64,000 nt of DNA from Vreelandella halophila (GTDB taxonomy: Bacteria > Pseudomonadota > Gammaproteobacteria > Pseudomonadales > Oleiphilaceae): contig NZ_WMEX01000001.1 in assembly GCF_009856365.1 (NCBI RefSeq), positions 558,001 to 622,000 of the forward strand. The letters run 5' to 3'. The notes below the pieces were generated by a model that searched no databases, was not told the origin of the DNA, and worked only from the letters and a program-made list of their open reading frames with translations. The translations under genes were made by a program, and so were the position numbers. Positions 1-11,739 of this stretch are shown here, piece after piece (within the stretch, counting starts at the first letter, position 1; each line of letters begins with the position of its first letter).

Positions 1-549
1 AGCATCTCGGTGAACGCGTAGCGCAGGCCGTGGCGCAGCCCCGGGGCTGTTTCATCGGCGTCCGCCATAACATCGCCGCCGTCACAGCCGGAGGAGCAGC
101 AACCGGAGTTGCAGGCTGCCTCCGCGGGTTCCGCGGCGGTTGCACCGCCGTGGCTCAGGGCGGTAAGCAGGCCGGTACTGATCGCTGCGATAACTGCGCC
201 CAGCGCCCTGGCCACCATCATGAAGGGACCCATCAGCACAAAGGTGAGTGAGAGTGAATCAACGCCCGCGCCCGGCGTACCCACCAGGAAGGAGGTGGTC
301 GGGCCGCGCCCGGCGCCACCCCGGTAGAGCGCCAGCGCGGTCGGAATGGCGCCACAGGAGCACATGGGCAGGGGAACACCCAGAACGGCACCCCGCAGGA
401 TGGGCCGGATACCGTCGCCGCTGAGCCACTGCCGGATGCGCGCCCGGGGCACCAGGCCGCGCACCAGCCCCGCCACCAGCAGGCCCAACAGCAGCCAGGG
501 AGCGGCGAGCAGCGTCATCTCAACAATCGCGAACACAAGTTCCTTCATA
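1..549 (-). CDS. Cu/Zn efflux permease, SO_0444/ArsP-like family (3' end outside window)
   Basis: The minus-strand frame is open from an ATG at 549 to the window edge, giving the first 183 residues. It starts MKELVFAIVEMTLLAAPWLL, a hydrophobic helix, and carries the permease motif PLPMCSCGAIPTAL around residues 58-71, typical of the DUF318/ArsP_1 permeases. Near residues 137-144 a soluble segment has the cysteine cluster CNSGCCSSGC. This combination matches what databases call the SO_0444 family of Cu/Zn efflux transporters, so it is likely an inner-membrane metal exporter; the substrate is inferred. A good -10-like hexamer (TATACT on the minus strand, 556-561) sits only about 7 bases before the ATG and no clear Shine-Dalgarno is seen, so a very short or absent leader is possible. 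It is divergent from pyrG. Confidence 0.75.
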
Positions 550-643
550 CCCACAGTATAGAGGTCGGCATGCCGTTATGGTGTAGCGCCTTTTGCAAAT
601 TGAGGCTCGACCCCCTTTCTGGTAGCCTGTCATCCCATCTTGA

Positions 644-3196
<2,553 letters not shown>

Positions 3197-3211
3197 CCAA
3201 CAAGGTTTGAA

Positions 3212-3323
3212 GAGGTGGGGAAGGCAGTCCTTTACGGGATTGTCTGGAGCCATGGATGGCGGAAGACAAGCGTACAGGGATGTATTTACAGCGTATCCCG
3301 TAAAGGACTGCCTTCCCCACCTC
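3212..3323 (+). repeat. 112-nt hairpin repeat, copy 1 (29-nt arms, 54-nt conserved core)
   Basis: The left arm 3212-3240 and right arm 3295-3323 are perfect reverse complements over 29 bases (inner left end TACGGGAT, outer end GAGGTGGGG). The 54-nt core at 3241-3294 is shared with copies at 24340 and 24552. It contains GGAGCCATGGATGGCGGA (core 6-23), flanked by TGTCT (1-5) and its complement AGACA (24-28), then CGTACAGGGATGTATTTACA. The arms have no long identity to those of the other copies. The core is in the same direction as kdsA and eno. There is no T-run after the right arm, so it is not a standard intrinsic terminator, though an RNA stem this long could block 3' exonucleases. Confidence 0.9.
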
Positions 3324-4694
<1,371 letters not shown>

Positions 4695-4725
4695 GGCACC
4701 CCTGACGCGTCAGGGAGCGTCGTGC

Positions 4726-4998
4726 ATGAAATGGTTGTGGGGCATTATGGCCGTGCTGACCCTGCTGCTGCAGGTCCGGCTCTGGGCGGGTGAGAACAGC
4801 CTGCCCCACGCCTGGGCCCTGCAGAAGCAGATCGATGAGCAGAAGACCATCAATGCCGGGCTCCGTCACCGTAACGAGGAGCTGTTCGCCGAGGTGAACA
4901 ACCTCGGCGACGGCACCCGTGCGATCGAGGAGCGCGCCCGTCGCGACCTCGGCATGATCGGCGAGGATGAGACCTTTTTCCTGGTTGTGGAGCCCTGA
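4726..4998 (+). CDS. ftsB: Cell division protein FtsB
   Basis: This 90-residue protein has the FtsB layout: a short cytoplasmic N terminus, one membrane helix (WGIMAVLTLLLQVRLW, about residues 4-19), then a periplasmic coiled coil with the conserved ENxxL-type heptads and the segment IEERARRDLGMI near residue 66. FtsB joins FtsL and FtsQ in the divisome and helps activate FtsWI. The ribosome binding site GGAG lies about 9 bases upstream of the ATG. It lies between eno and ispD, its standard gammaproteobacterial position. Confidence 0.95.
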   Translation: MKWLWGIMAVLTLLLQVRLWAGENSLPHAWALQKQIDEQKTINAGLRHRNEELFAEVNNLGDGTRAIEERARRDLGMIGEDETFFLVVEP

Positions 4999-5007
4999 AC
5001 CGTATCC

Positions 5008-5739
5008 ATGCCGCCCAATGCCGCCTCAGACGGCCTCCCCCCAGCCATTGTTATACCCGCCGCGGGCGTCGGTGCCCGTGTCGGGGGCGAACGCCCCAAG
5101 CAGTACCAGTATCTCGGTAACGCTTTCCTGATTGACGTCACCCTTGAGCGGCTGGCCCGGGCAGTGCCTGGCGCAGCCCTCATGGTGGCTCTGGGGGCCG
5201 GGGATGGCTGGTGGGCGTCTACCCGCAGCGTGGCGGCAGACTCCGTCCGTACCTGTATTGGCGGCGCCACCCGTGCCGAGTCCGTGCTGAACGCTCTGCA
5301 GGCGCTGGCACTTCCTGAGGAGCACCCCGTACTGGTGCACGATGCCGCCCGCCCCTGTATCACAGGAGGGGATATCCACGCCCTCATGGAAGGGGTTGGC
5401 AGCAGCGAGGCCGGAGGCCTTCTGGCCCAGGCAGTCACGGATACGATCAAGGAAGTGGATGGGGCCCGCCATGTGCTGGCAACCCGGGACCGGAGCCATC
5501 TCTGGCGGGCCCAGACCCCCCAGCTGTTTCCCGCCGGGGTGCTGGAACGGGCGCTGCTCAGGGCCGCGGCAGCCGGGGCGCCGGTAACGGATGAGGCCTC
5601 GGCGGTGGAATATCTGGGCCTGAAGCCGCTCGTGGTACCGGGCCGGGCGGACAATATCAAGGTGACCCATCCGGGGGACCTGGCCATGGCGGCATGGCTG
5701 ATCGAACAACAGCAACAGGCCGGAGGGGCCGTAACATGA
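5008..5739 (+). CDS. ispD: 2-C-methyl-D-erythritol 4-phosphate cytidylyltransferase
   Basis: The 243-residue protein transfers CMP from CTP to methylerythritol phosphate in the non-mevalonate isoprenoid pathway. The nucleotide-binding signature [17 protein letters not shown] occupies about residues 13-29, and [10 protein letters not shown] follows near residue 108. It ends in a 4-base ATGA overlap with ispF, so the two successive pathway enzymes are translationally coupled. The N terminus is a few residues longer than in E. coli because of the extra [10 protein letters not shown] segment; an internal start is not obvious. Confidence 0.96.
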   Translation: MPPNAASDGLPPAIVIPAAGVGARVGGERPKQYQYLGNAFLIDVTLERLARAVPGAALMVALGAGDGWWASTRSVAADSVRTCIGGATRAESVLNALQALALPEEHPVLVHDAARPCITGGDIHALMEGVGSSEAGGLLAQAVTDTIKEVDGARHVLATRDRSHLWRAQTPQLFPAGVLERALLRAAAAGAPVTDEASAVEYLGLKPLVVPGRADNIKVTHPGDLAMAAWLIEQQQQAGGAVT

Positions 5740-6230
5740 TACGAGTCGGGCAGGGGTTCGACGTCCACGCCTTTGAGGAGGGCGATCATATCCGCATCGG
5801 TGGCGTGGTCATCCCTCATGATCAGGGACTGCGGGCGCATTCGGATGGAGACGTGCTGCTGCACACCGTCAGCGATGCTCTGCTGGGGGCCATCGCCCTG
5901 GGCGATATCGGCCACTGGTTTCCCGATACCGAACAGCGCTGGCGGGATGCGGACAGCCGTGCGCTGCTGCGCGAGGTCTATCGTCAGGTGCGGATGCAGG
6001 GCTACCAGCTGGTCAATATTGATGCCACAGTCATGGCACAGGCGCCGAAGATGGGTCCCCATGTGGATGCCATGCGCCACAACATCGCGGAAGACCTGGC
6101 GGTGAACCCGGAACGGATCAGCGTGAAAGCCACCACGACCGAACGGCTGGGGTTCGTCGGGCGCGCCGAGGGCATTGCGGCCCAGGCGGTCTGTCTGGTC
6201 GAAAGCCGTCGCAGCGGCGGGGGCTCGTGA
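5736..6230 (+). CDS. ispF: 2-C-methyl-D-erythritol 2,4-cyclodiphosphate synthase
   Basis: Starting at the ATG that overlaps the ispD stop gives 164 residues beginning [13 protein letters not shown], the family N terminus; a longer frame upstream is open only because ispD is read out of frame. IspF cyclises the CDP-methylerythritol phosphate product. The zinc ligands Asp9, His11 and His43 are visible, together with [10 protein letters not shown]. The C-terminal [16 protein letters not shown] is also typical. Its stop overlaps the GTG of truD by four bases. Confidence 0.97.
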   Translation: MIRVGQGFDVHAFEEGDHIRIGGVVIPHDQGLRAHSDGDVLLHTVSDALLGAIALGDIGHWFPDTEQRWRDADSRALLREVYRQVRMQGYQLVNIDATVMAQAPKMGPHVDAMRHNIAEDLAVNPERISVKATTTERLGFVGRAEGIAAQAVCLVESRRSGGGS

Positions 6231-7195
6231 CGGGCTGGCGCCTGGACTGGCCGCGGGCCGGGGGAGAACCTGTCGGAACCGGCCGCATCCGTGTGGACCC
6301 GGGGGATTTCGGGGTCACTGAGAACCTGGGGTGGTCTCCCGACGGTGAGGGCGAACACCTTCTTATCCAGCTTGAGAAAAGCGGTGACAACACCGATTGG
6401 GTTGCCCGTGGGCTGGCGCGCCTCTGTGGCTGTCCTGCAGCAGCGGTGGGTTATGCGGGGCGCAAGGATCGCCATGCCGTCACCCGCCAGTGGTTCAGCC
6501 TGCCCTGTCCGCCCGGGAGAGCGGATGACGTGCTTCAGGCTGTTTCCGCGCAGTGGCGGGTTCTGTCGGTAGACCGGCATAGCCGCAAGCTGCGCACCGG
6601 CGAACTGGCTGGCAACCACTTCCGGATCCGGGTAAGGGATCTTGAGGCGGACAGTGCCGCCCTGGCCGCGCGTTGGCAGGCGCTGGCAAATAACGGCTGT
6701 CCGAACTATTTTGGACGCCAGCGCTTTGGGCGTGATGGGGCCAATCTGGAGGCTGCCGCGCAGCTGGACCCGCAACGCCTGAAGCGCCCGCGTGAGCGGG
6801 CCCGCTCTGGCATGCTGCTGTCCGCCGTGCGCAGCTGGCTGTTCAATGAATGGCTGGCCGGGCGACTGGCAGCGGGCGATTGGCGGCAACAGCGGGAGGG
6901 GGACCCGGAAACCTCTCCTTCAGGGCCGATGTTCGGTGACGACAGCTGCGGGGCCGAAGGGGCGCTGGCAGAGGCGGAACTGGCATTTGCCGGGCAGTAC
7001 CCGGAGTTCATGGCACTTCTGCGGGCCACCCGCATGCGCCCGGCACGTCGCAGCCTCGCGCTGAAACCGCTAGACTGCGCTCTGGAGCAGGAAGGCGACA
7101 GTGCCGTTTTTGATTTCTTCCTGCCTGCCGGTGGCTTTGCCACGGTGGTACTGACTGAGATTCTGGATCTGGAGGACGGTTCCCGAACGCCATGA
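6227..7195 (+). CDS. truD: tRNA pseudouridine(13) synthase
   Basis: The 322-residue product is TruD, which makes pseudouridine 13 in tRNA-Glu. The catalytic aspartate is Asp81 in [17 protein letters not shown], equivalent to Asp80 of E. coli. The segment NYFGRQRFG near residue 155 is also diagnostic. Translation begins with GTG overlapping the ispF stop (GTGA), and the stop overlaps surE (ATGA), so ispD-ispF-truD-surE form one tightly coupled unit. Confidence 0.95.
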   Translation: MTGWRLDWPRAGGEPVGTGRIRVDPGDFGVTENLGWSPDGEGEHLLIQLEKSGDNTDWVARGLARLCGCPAAAVGYAGRKDRHAVTRQWFSLPCPPGRADDVLQAVSAQWRVLSVDRHSRKLRTGELAGNHFRIRVRDLEADSAALAARWQALANNGCPNYFGRQRFGRDGANLEAAAQLDPQRLKRPRERARSGMLLSAVRSWLFNEWLAGRLAAGDWRQQREGDPETSPSGPMFGDDSCGAEGALAEAELAFAGQYPEFMALLRATRMRPARRSLALKPLDCALEQEGDSAVFDFFLPAGGFATVVLTEILDLEDGSRTP

Positions 7196-7941
7196 AATTG
7201 CTGCTTTCCAATGACGACGGTGTCTATTCCCCGGGGCTCAAGGCACTCTACGACGCTCTGGAGGACCTGGGGGACGTGCGTGTTGCCGCCCCGGACCGGG
7301 ATCACTCCGGCGCCAGCAACGCACTGACCCTGACACGGCCGCTTTCCGCGACCGATGTACCCGGTGGTTTCACGGCCATCGACGGTACGCCCACGGACTG
7401 CGTTCATCTGGGCATCGGGGACATGTTCGGGATTGAATTCGACCGGGTCATCTCCGGTATCAATACCCACTCCAACCTGGGTGATGACATCCTTTACTCG
7501 GGGACGGTGGCTGCTGCGGTTGAAGGGCGTCTGCTGCATCATCCGCCGATTGCGGTTTCGCTGGCCAACCAGGGTAACTGGCGTTTCGATACGGCGGCGC
7601 GGGTGGTCCGCAGCCTGCTGCTGCGCCCGGATCCGCTGGCAGTGCCGCCCAGAACGGTCCTCAATGTGAATGTACCGGATGTGGATTGGCATGAGCTCAG
7701 GGGCTTCCAGATCACGCGCCTGGGCCATCGTGGCCGGGGGGAGCTGCCCCAGCGGGTCCACTGTCCGCGTGGACGCGAGCGGATGTGGATCGGTGCCGCC
7801 GGGGACGAGGATGATGCCGGCCCTGGTACGGACTTCCACGCCATTCGTGAGGGCTACGTGTCCATTACACCGGTGAAAGTGGACATGACCCACTATGATA
7901 CGTTCCAGAACCTGAACGACTGGCTGAAAGACGGACTCTGA
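7192..7941 (+). CDS. surE: 5'/3'-nucleotidase SurE
   Basis: The 249-residue protein is SurE, a metal-dependent nucleotidase and exopolyphosphatase linked to stationary-phase survival. The metal site Asp8-Asp9 in [13 protein letters not shown] and the segment [15 protein letters not shown] are present, as is [10 protein letters not shown] near residue 104. It overlaps truD by four bases, and pcm begins right after its stop. This is the start of the standard surE-pcm-nlpD-rpoS survival locus. Confidence 0.97.
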   Translation: MKLLLSNDDGVYSPGLKALYDALEDLGDVRVAAPDRDHSGASNALTLTRPLSATDVPGGFTAIDGTPTDCVHLGIGDMFGIEFDRVISGINTHSNLGDDILYSGTVAAAVEGRLLHHPPIAVSLANQGNWRFDTAARVVRSLLLRPDPLAVPPRTVLNVNVPDVDWHELRGFQITRLGHRGRGELPQRVHCPRGRERMWIGAAGDEDDAGPGTDFHAIREGYVSITPVKVDMTHYDTFQNLNDWLKDGL

Positions 7942-8598
7942 ATGAATACCGAACTCCAGGGGATCGGCATGACCTCCCAGCGCACCCGGATGCGGCTGGT
8001 GGAGCGTCTCAGTGATGAAGGCATACAGCGTGTGGAAGTGCTGGACGCCATCGCGAATGTGCCCCGGCACATCTTCCTGGATGAGGCGCTGTCACACCGT
8101 GCCTATGAGGACACGGCGCTGCCCATCGGCTACCAGCAGACCCTGTCCCAGCCCTATGTGGTCGCACGCATGACCGAGATGCTGCTGGCTGCCGGCGCCA
8201 CGCGAATCCTTGAGCTGGGCACCGGATCCGGCTACCAGGCGGCCATCCTGGCGTATCTCGGCAAGGAGGTTTACAGCATCGAGCGCATTGGTGGTCTTCA
8301 TCGCCAGGCCCGGGAGCGCCTGCAGCGGCTGGGTTATCGCAATGCCCACCTGCGCCTGGGGGATGGCAGCCAGGGTTGGCCGGAAGCCGCGCCCTTTGAC
8401 GGCATGATCCTGACGGCAGCGCCCGGGGATATACCGGCAGCGCTGTACGATCAGCTGGCGGACGGCGGCAGCATTGTGGCACCGCTCGGCCGTGATACCC
8501 AGATGCTGACCCTGATCACCCGAAACGGGGACGAATTCGAGCGCCGGGAGATTGAGCCGGTGCGCTTCGTGCCCGTGCTCGGTGGCGTGGTGCGATGA
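7942..8598 (+). CDS. pcm: Protein-L-isoaspartate O-methyltransferase
   Basis: The 218-residue protein repairs isoaspartyl residues in aged proteins using S-adenosylmethionine. It carries the SAM-binding motif LELGTGSGYQAAIL near residue 90 and the family segment LPIGYQQTLSQPYVVARMTEML. The first ATG directly follows the surE stop (TGAATG); the in-frame ATG at residue 10, which starts MTSQRTRMRL, is an alternative that matches many homologues better. Its stop overlaps the next ATG by four bases, which places the DUF368 gene in the same operon. Confidence 0.95.
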   Translation: MNTELQGIGMTSQRTRMRLVERLSDEGIQRVEVLDAIANVPRHIFLDEALSHRAYEDTALPIGYQQTLSQPYVVARMTEMLLAAGATRILELGTGSGYQAAILAYLGKEVYSIERIGGLHRQARERLQRLGYRNAHLRLGDGSQGWPEAAPFDGMILTAAPGDIPAALYDQLADGGSIVAPLGRDTQMLTLITRNGDEFERREIEPVRFVPVLGGVVR

Positions 8599-9533
8599 AC
8601 CGGACCCACACCCAGTCCGCTCCCGGTATTGTGGTGCGAGGTTGTCTCATGGGGGCTGCGGATATCGTGCCGGGGGTGTCCGGCGGCACCATGGCGTTGA
8701 TCACCGGTATCTATCAGCGGCTGCTGGCCGCGCTTGGCAATATCCCAGCAGCGGCGCTGACCCTGGTGCGCGACCGCAGCCTGGTCCGGGCCTGGCAGAC
8801 CATGGACGCAAACTTCCTCCTGCTGCTTCTGGGCGGCATTCTCTTCAGCGTTGTGACCCTGGCGCACGGTATCGGGACACTGCTGGATGAGCATCCGATG
8901 CTGGTCCGTGCTTTTTTCTCCGGCCTGATCATTGGGGCAGTCCTCCATGTGGGGCGGCAGATTCCCCATTGGTCACTGACTGCCGGGCTGGGGCTGGGCC
9001 TGGGGACCCTCGTGGCCTGGGGCATTGCCCAGCTGACGCCCGCCACCCTGGCCCTGACACCGTTGATCGCTTTTGGGGCCGGATTTGTGGCCATCTCGGC
9101 GATGGTTCTCCCCGGTATTTCCGGCAGCTTCATCCTGCTTCTGCTCGGTCTCTACGAGCCGATCCTCGATGCCATCCGCGAGCCTGCTCTGGCAACGCTG
9201 GCGGTGTTTGCCGGTGGCTGCGCGCTGGGGCTGGTTGCCATGGCCCGCCTGGTGGCGGCGACCCTGGCCCGCTTTCCCGCTGTGACGCTGGCGGTTCTGA
9301 CCGGTTTCATGGTCGGTTCGCTTACCAATCTGTGGCCCTGGAAGCGCGCAGTGGCCTGGCGCACCGGCTCGGGCGGGGAAGCTGAGCCACTGCTGTATGA
9401 GAATCTTGCGCCCTGGCGCTATACGGAGCTGACGGGTGCTGCTTCCCAGACCTGGACGGTGCTGGTGCTGGCGTGTCTGGGGCTGGGGCTGATCCTGCTG
9501 GTTGAGTGGTTGGGTCGTTGTGGCAAGTCGTAA
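8595..9533 (+). CDS. DUF368 membrane protein, PopT-type undecaprenyl-phosphate translocase family
   Basis: The 312-residue polytopic protein carries the DUF368 signature GAADIVPGVSGGTMALITG at residues 19-37, repeated in inverted-repeat style by ISAMVLPGISGSFILLL near residue 172. About eight or nine membrane segments can be counted. Members of this family (PopT) were reported to flip undecaprenyl phosphate back across the inner membrane, mattering at alkaline pH and in salt. The assignment here is by family, not by direct evidence. It overlaps pcm by four bases and sits between pcm and nlpD, so it may be part of the survival operon. Confidence 0.85.
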   Translation: MNRTHTQSAPGIVVRGCLMGAADIVPGVSGGTMALITGIYQRLLAALGNIPAAALTLVRDRSLVRAWQTMDANFLLLLLGGILFSVVTLAHGIGTLLDEHPMLVRAFFSGLIIGAVLHVGRQIPHWSLTAGLGLGLGTLVAWGIAQLTPATLALTPLIAFGAGFVAISAMVLPGISGSFILLLLGLYEPILDAIREPALATLAVFAGGCALGLVAMARLVAATLARFPAVTLAVLTGFMVGSLTNLWPWKRAVAWRTGSGGEAEPLLYENLAPWRYTELTGAASQTWTVLVLACLGLGLILLVEWLGRCGKS

Positions 9534-9570
9534 CTGGTTGCCTGGCCGTGCAGGGCATACACTTGAGACG

Positions 9571-9745
9571 GATCACGCGACAGTCGGAAGTAACGCACGG
9601 CTTTTGCGTGATCTGTTACGCCCACTGTTCCCACAGGTAACAGTTCGGGGTGGGTGGGTAACTGAATTCTGGGTAAAAATTATCCTGACAAAAGAGCGGT
9701 TTACCCGCGTCTCCTCAGAGGCTCGTGAATATTCAGGATTTTTTT
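9571..9745 (+). promoter_or_regulatory. Structured intergenic region before nlpD (alternative stems, G-tracts, T-run)
   Basis: The 254-bp gap holds several inverted repeats. GATCACGC (9571-9578) pairs with GCGTGATC (9606-9613), competing with ACGCA (9593-9597)/TGCGT (9605-9609). GTTAC (9615-9619) pairs with GTAAC (9637-9641). GGGTAAA (9671-9677) pairs with TTTACCC (9700-9706), and within that loop ATCCTGA (9682-9688) can pair with TCAGGAT (9733-9739), which runs into seven Ts. Four G-tracts lie at 9647-9673. TAGAAT (9745-9750) resembles a -10 box. The stretch could be a leader, a terminator of the surE operon, or a small RNA; this is inference from pairing only. Confidence 0.4.
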
Positions 9746-9787
9746 AGAATAAAAACATAGAATCAATAGCGGAAAGTTCTAGTACGG

Positions 9788-10648
9788 ATGGGGTTCAACA
9801 CGGTCAGAAAGGCTGTACGGAACCAGGCGGGAACCGGGATTCGAACAATCCGAAAACCGCTCCTGGCCGTTCTGGTATTGCTTCTGGTTGGTGGCTGCAA
9901 CTCCACGGATCTGCTCCTCGACAGTGATTACAACCCCAGAGTGAACTGGGGGCATCACCGTGTCTCGAAGGGTGAAACCCTTTACAGCATCGCCATGCGT
10001 TATGGCTGGGATTACCGCAGACTCGCGGCTGCCAACGATATCGAGCCCCCCTATGAGATCCATCCCGGTCAGGTGATCCAGTTCGACGTTGAGGCGCCGG
10101 ATGACTTCAGGCGCTCCGGTGGTGGCTCGGCTTCATCCCCATCATCCGGCACCGCTTCATCGTCAACCGGACGGGCGTCCGGATCATCCGGGCAACCCGC
10201 AGACCAGACGCGGGCGTCACCCCAGGCTTCCCGGAGTAACAATGCGTTACAGGCATCTGATGAAGCGTCATCCGAAATCGATTGGGCATGGCCCCATTCT
10301 GGCCCGATTATTGCGAAATATTCATCCGACGGCTCCGATGTGAACAAAGGTGTTGATATCGGAGGTGACGCGGGAGACCCCGTCAGGGCCGCTGCGGATG
10401 GCAGCGTGGTTTACGCCGGGAACGGGTTGCTGGGTTACGGCAACCTCATCATCGTGAACCACAGCGAGACCTTCCTCAGCGCCTATGCCCACAACCGGAC
10501 GATCCTGGTGGAAGAGGGTCAGAACGTTGGGCAGGGCGATACCATCGCCGAGATGGGGGATTCGGGCGCCGACAGGATCATGCTCCACTTCGAGATACGG
10601 AGACGGGGCGATCCGGTTAACCCGATGCAGTACCTTCCGCGTCGCTGA
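9788..10648 (+). CDS. nlpD: Murein hydrolase activator NlpD (lipoprotein, LysM and M23 domains)
   Basis: The 286-residue protein has a lipoprotein signal with lipobox LVGGC and acylated Cys37, a LysM peptidoglycan-binding domain at about 57-98 (HRVSKGETLYSIAMRYGW), a Ser/Ala-rich linker to about 160, and a LytM/M23 domain from about 170 to the end. The catalytic residues of active M23 peptidases are missing: NKGVDIGG replaces the HxxxD motif and LHFEIR keeps only one histidine. That is expected for NlpD, which activates the amidase AmiC rather than cutting murein itself. It precedes rpoS as in most gammaproteobacteria. Confidence 0.94.
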   Translation: MGFNTVRKAVRNQAGTGIRTIRKPLLAVLVLLLVGGCNSTDLLLDSDYNPRVNWGHHRVSKGETLYSIAMRYGWDYRRLAAANDIEPPYEIHPGQVIQFDVEAPDDFRRSGGGSASSPSSGTASSSTGRASGSSGQPADQTRASPQASRSNNALQASDEASSEIDWAWPHSGPIIAKYSSDGSDVNKGVDIGGDAGDPVRAAADGSVVYAGNGLLGYGNLIIVNHSETFLSAYAHNRTILVEEGQNVGQGDTIAEMGDSGADRIMLHFEIRRRGDPVNPMQYLPRR

Positions 10649-10728
10649 TCCGGGACTTGCGGCCCATAAGAAGTCGAACAAGGCCGGAAGTGTTCAAGGG
10701 GTAGATCAGTTAACGCAGGGTGAAAGCT

Positions 10729-11739
10729 ATGTCGGAAGAGATGGTTCAGGAAGCAGCGCTCGATGCATCGGCGGAAGAGGCGGTGATGGATCCGGAAGAG
10801 GCCGTGGCCGCCAGCGAAGAAGCCACAAAGCTGGATGGGGATGCGGCAGCGCTTGAACGTGCCCGCTCCAGAACGTCGCGTTACAGCTATACCAGCCGCC
10901 AGCAGCAGGCGGATGCCACACAGCTCTATCTCAACGAGATCGGGTTTTCACCGCTGCTCACACCGGAAGAGGAAAAGCACTACGCCCGGCTTGCACGTGA
11001 TGGCGACGAAAGCGGCCGCCGGCGCATGATCGAAAGCAATCTGCGCCTGGTGGTGAAAATCGCCCGGCGTTACGTCAACCGCGGCCTGACGCTGCTGGAC
11101 CTGATCGAGGAAGGCAATCTGGGTCTCATCCGGGCCGTGGAAAAGTTCGATCCGGAGCGTGGTTTCCGGTTCTCCACCTACGCGACCTGGTGGATCCGCC
11201 AGACCATTGAACGGGCCATCATGAACCAGACCCGTACCATCCGCCTTCCCATCCACGTGGTGAAGGAACTCAACCTATACCTGCGGGCGTCGCGTGAGCT
11301 CAGCCAGCAGCTGGATCACGAACCCACCGCTGAGGAGATCGCAGAGAAGTGCGAGAAGCCGGTGAAGGACGTGAAACGGATGCTGGGGCTCAATGAACGG
11401 GTTGCCTCCGTGGATACACCCATCGGGCACAATGGCGACAAATCCCTGCTCGACACGGTTCCGGACGAAGGCTCGGCAGACCCGGCCGCGCTGCTGCAGG
11501 AGAGTAACATCAAGGGCTGCCTGGGGCAGTGGGTTGAGCAGCTCAGCGAAAAACAGCAGGAAGTACTCTGCCGCCGTTTCGGTCTGCGGGGCTACTCGAC
11601 CATGACCCTGGAACAGGTGGGCGCCGAGATCGGGCTGACCCGGGAGCGGGTGCGCCAGATCCAGGTCGAGGCCCTGCGCCGCCTGCGCGAAATCCTGGAA
11701 AAGGAAGGGCTTTCCTGCGACATGCTCTTTGAGGGCTGA
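10729..11739 (+). CDS. rpoS: RNA polymerase sigma factor RpoS
   Basis: The 336-residue sigma-70 family protein contains region 1.2 ([19 protein letters not shown]), region 2 with [16 protein letters not shown] and [14 protein letters not shown], region 3, and region 4 with [17 protein letters not shown]. Its position after nlpD and its lack of the long N-terminal region 1.1 point to RpoS, the general stress and stationary-phase sigma factor, rather than RpoD. A GTG three codons upstream is possible, but the ATG at 10729 is better placed behind AGGGTGA. The TGA stop is fused back-to-back with the stop of the convergent CDF gene (TGATCA). Confidence 0.95.
   Translation: MSEEMVQEAALDASAEEAVMDPEEAVAASEEATKLDGDAAALERARSRTSRYSYTSRQQQADATQLYLNEIGFSPLLTPEEEKHYARLARDGDESGRRRMIESNLRLVVKIARRYVNRGLTLLDLIEEGNLGLIRAVEKFDPERGFRFSTYATWWIRQTIERAIMNQTRTIRLPIHVVKELNLYLRASRELSQQLDHEPTAEEIAEKCEKPVKDVKRMLGLNERVASVDTPIGHNGDKSLLDTVPDEGSADPAALLQESNIKGCLGQWVEQLSEKQQEVLCRRFGLRGYSTMTLEQVGAEIGLTRERVRQIQVEALRRLREILEKEGLSCDMLFEG

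Noticed and set aside
3212-3323. Repeat copy 1 as an ordinary intrinsic terminator of kdsA
   Set aside because: The 54-nt loop is too long and no T-run follows the right arm.
9502-9747. Possible 81-residue protein at the end of the DUF368 gene
   Set aside because: It starts inside the DUF368 gene in another frame and then crosses the structured non-coding gap; no ribosome binding site or family resemblance.
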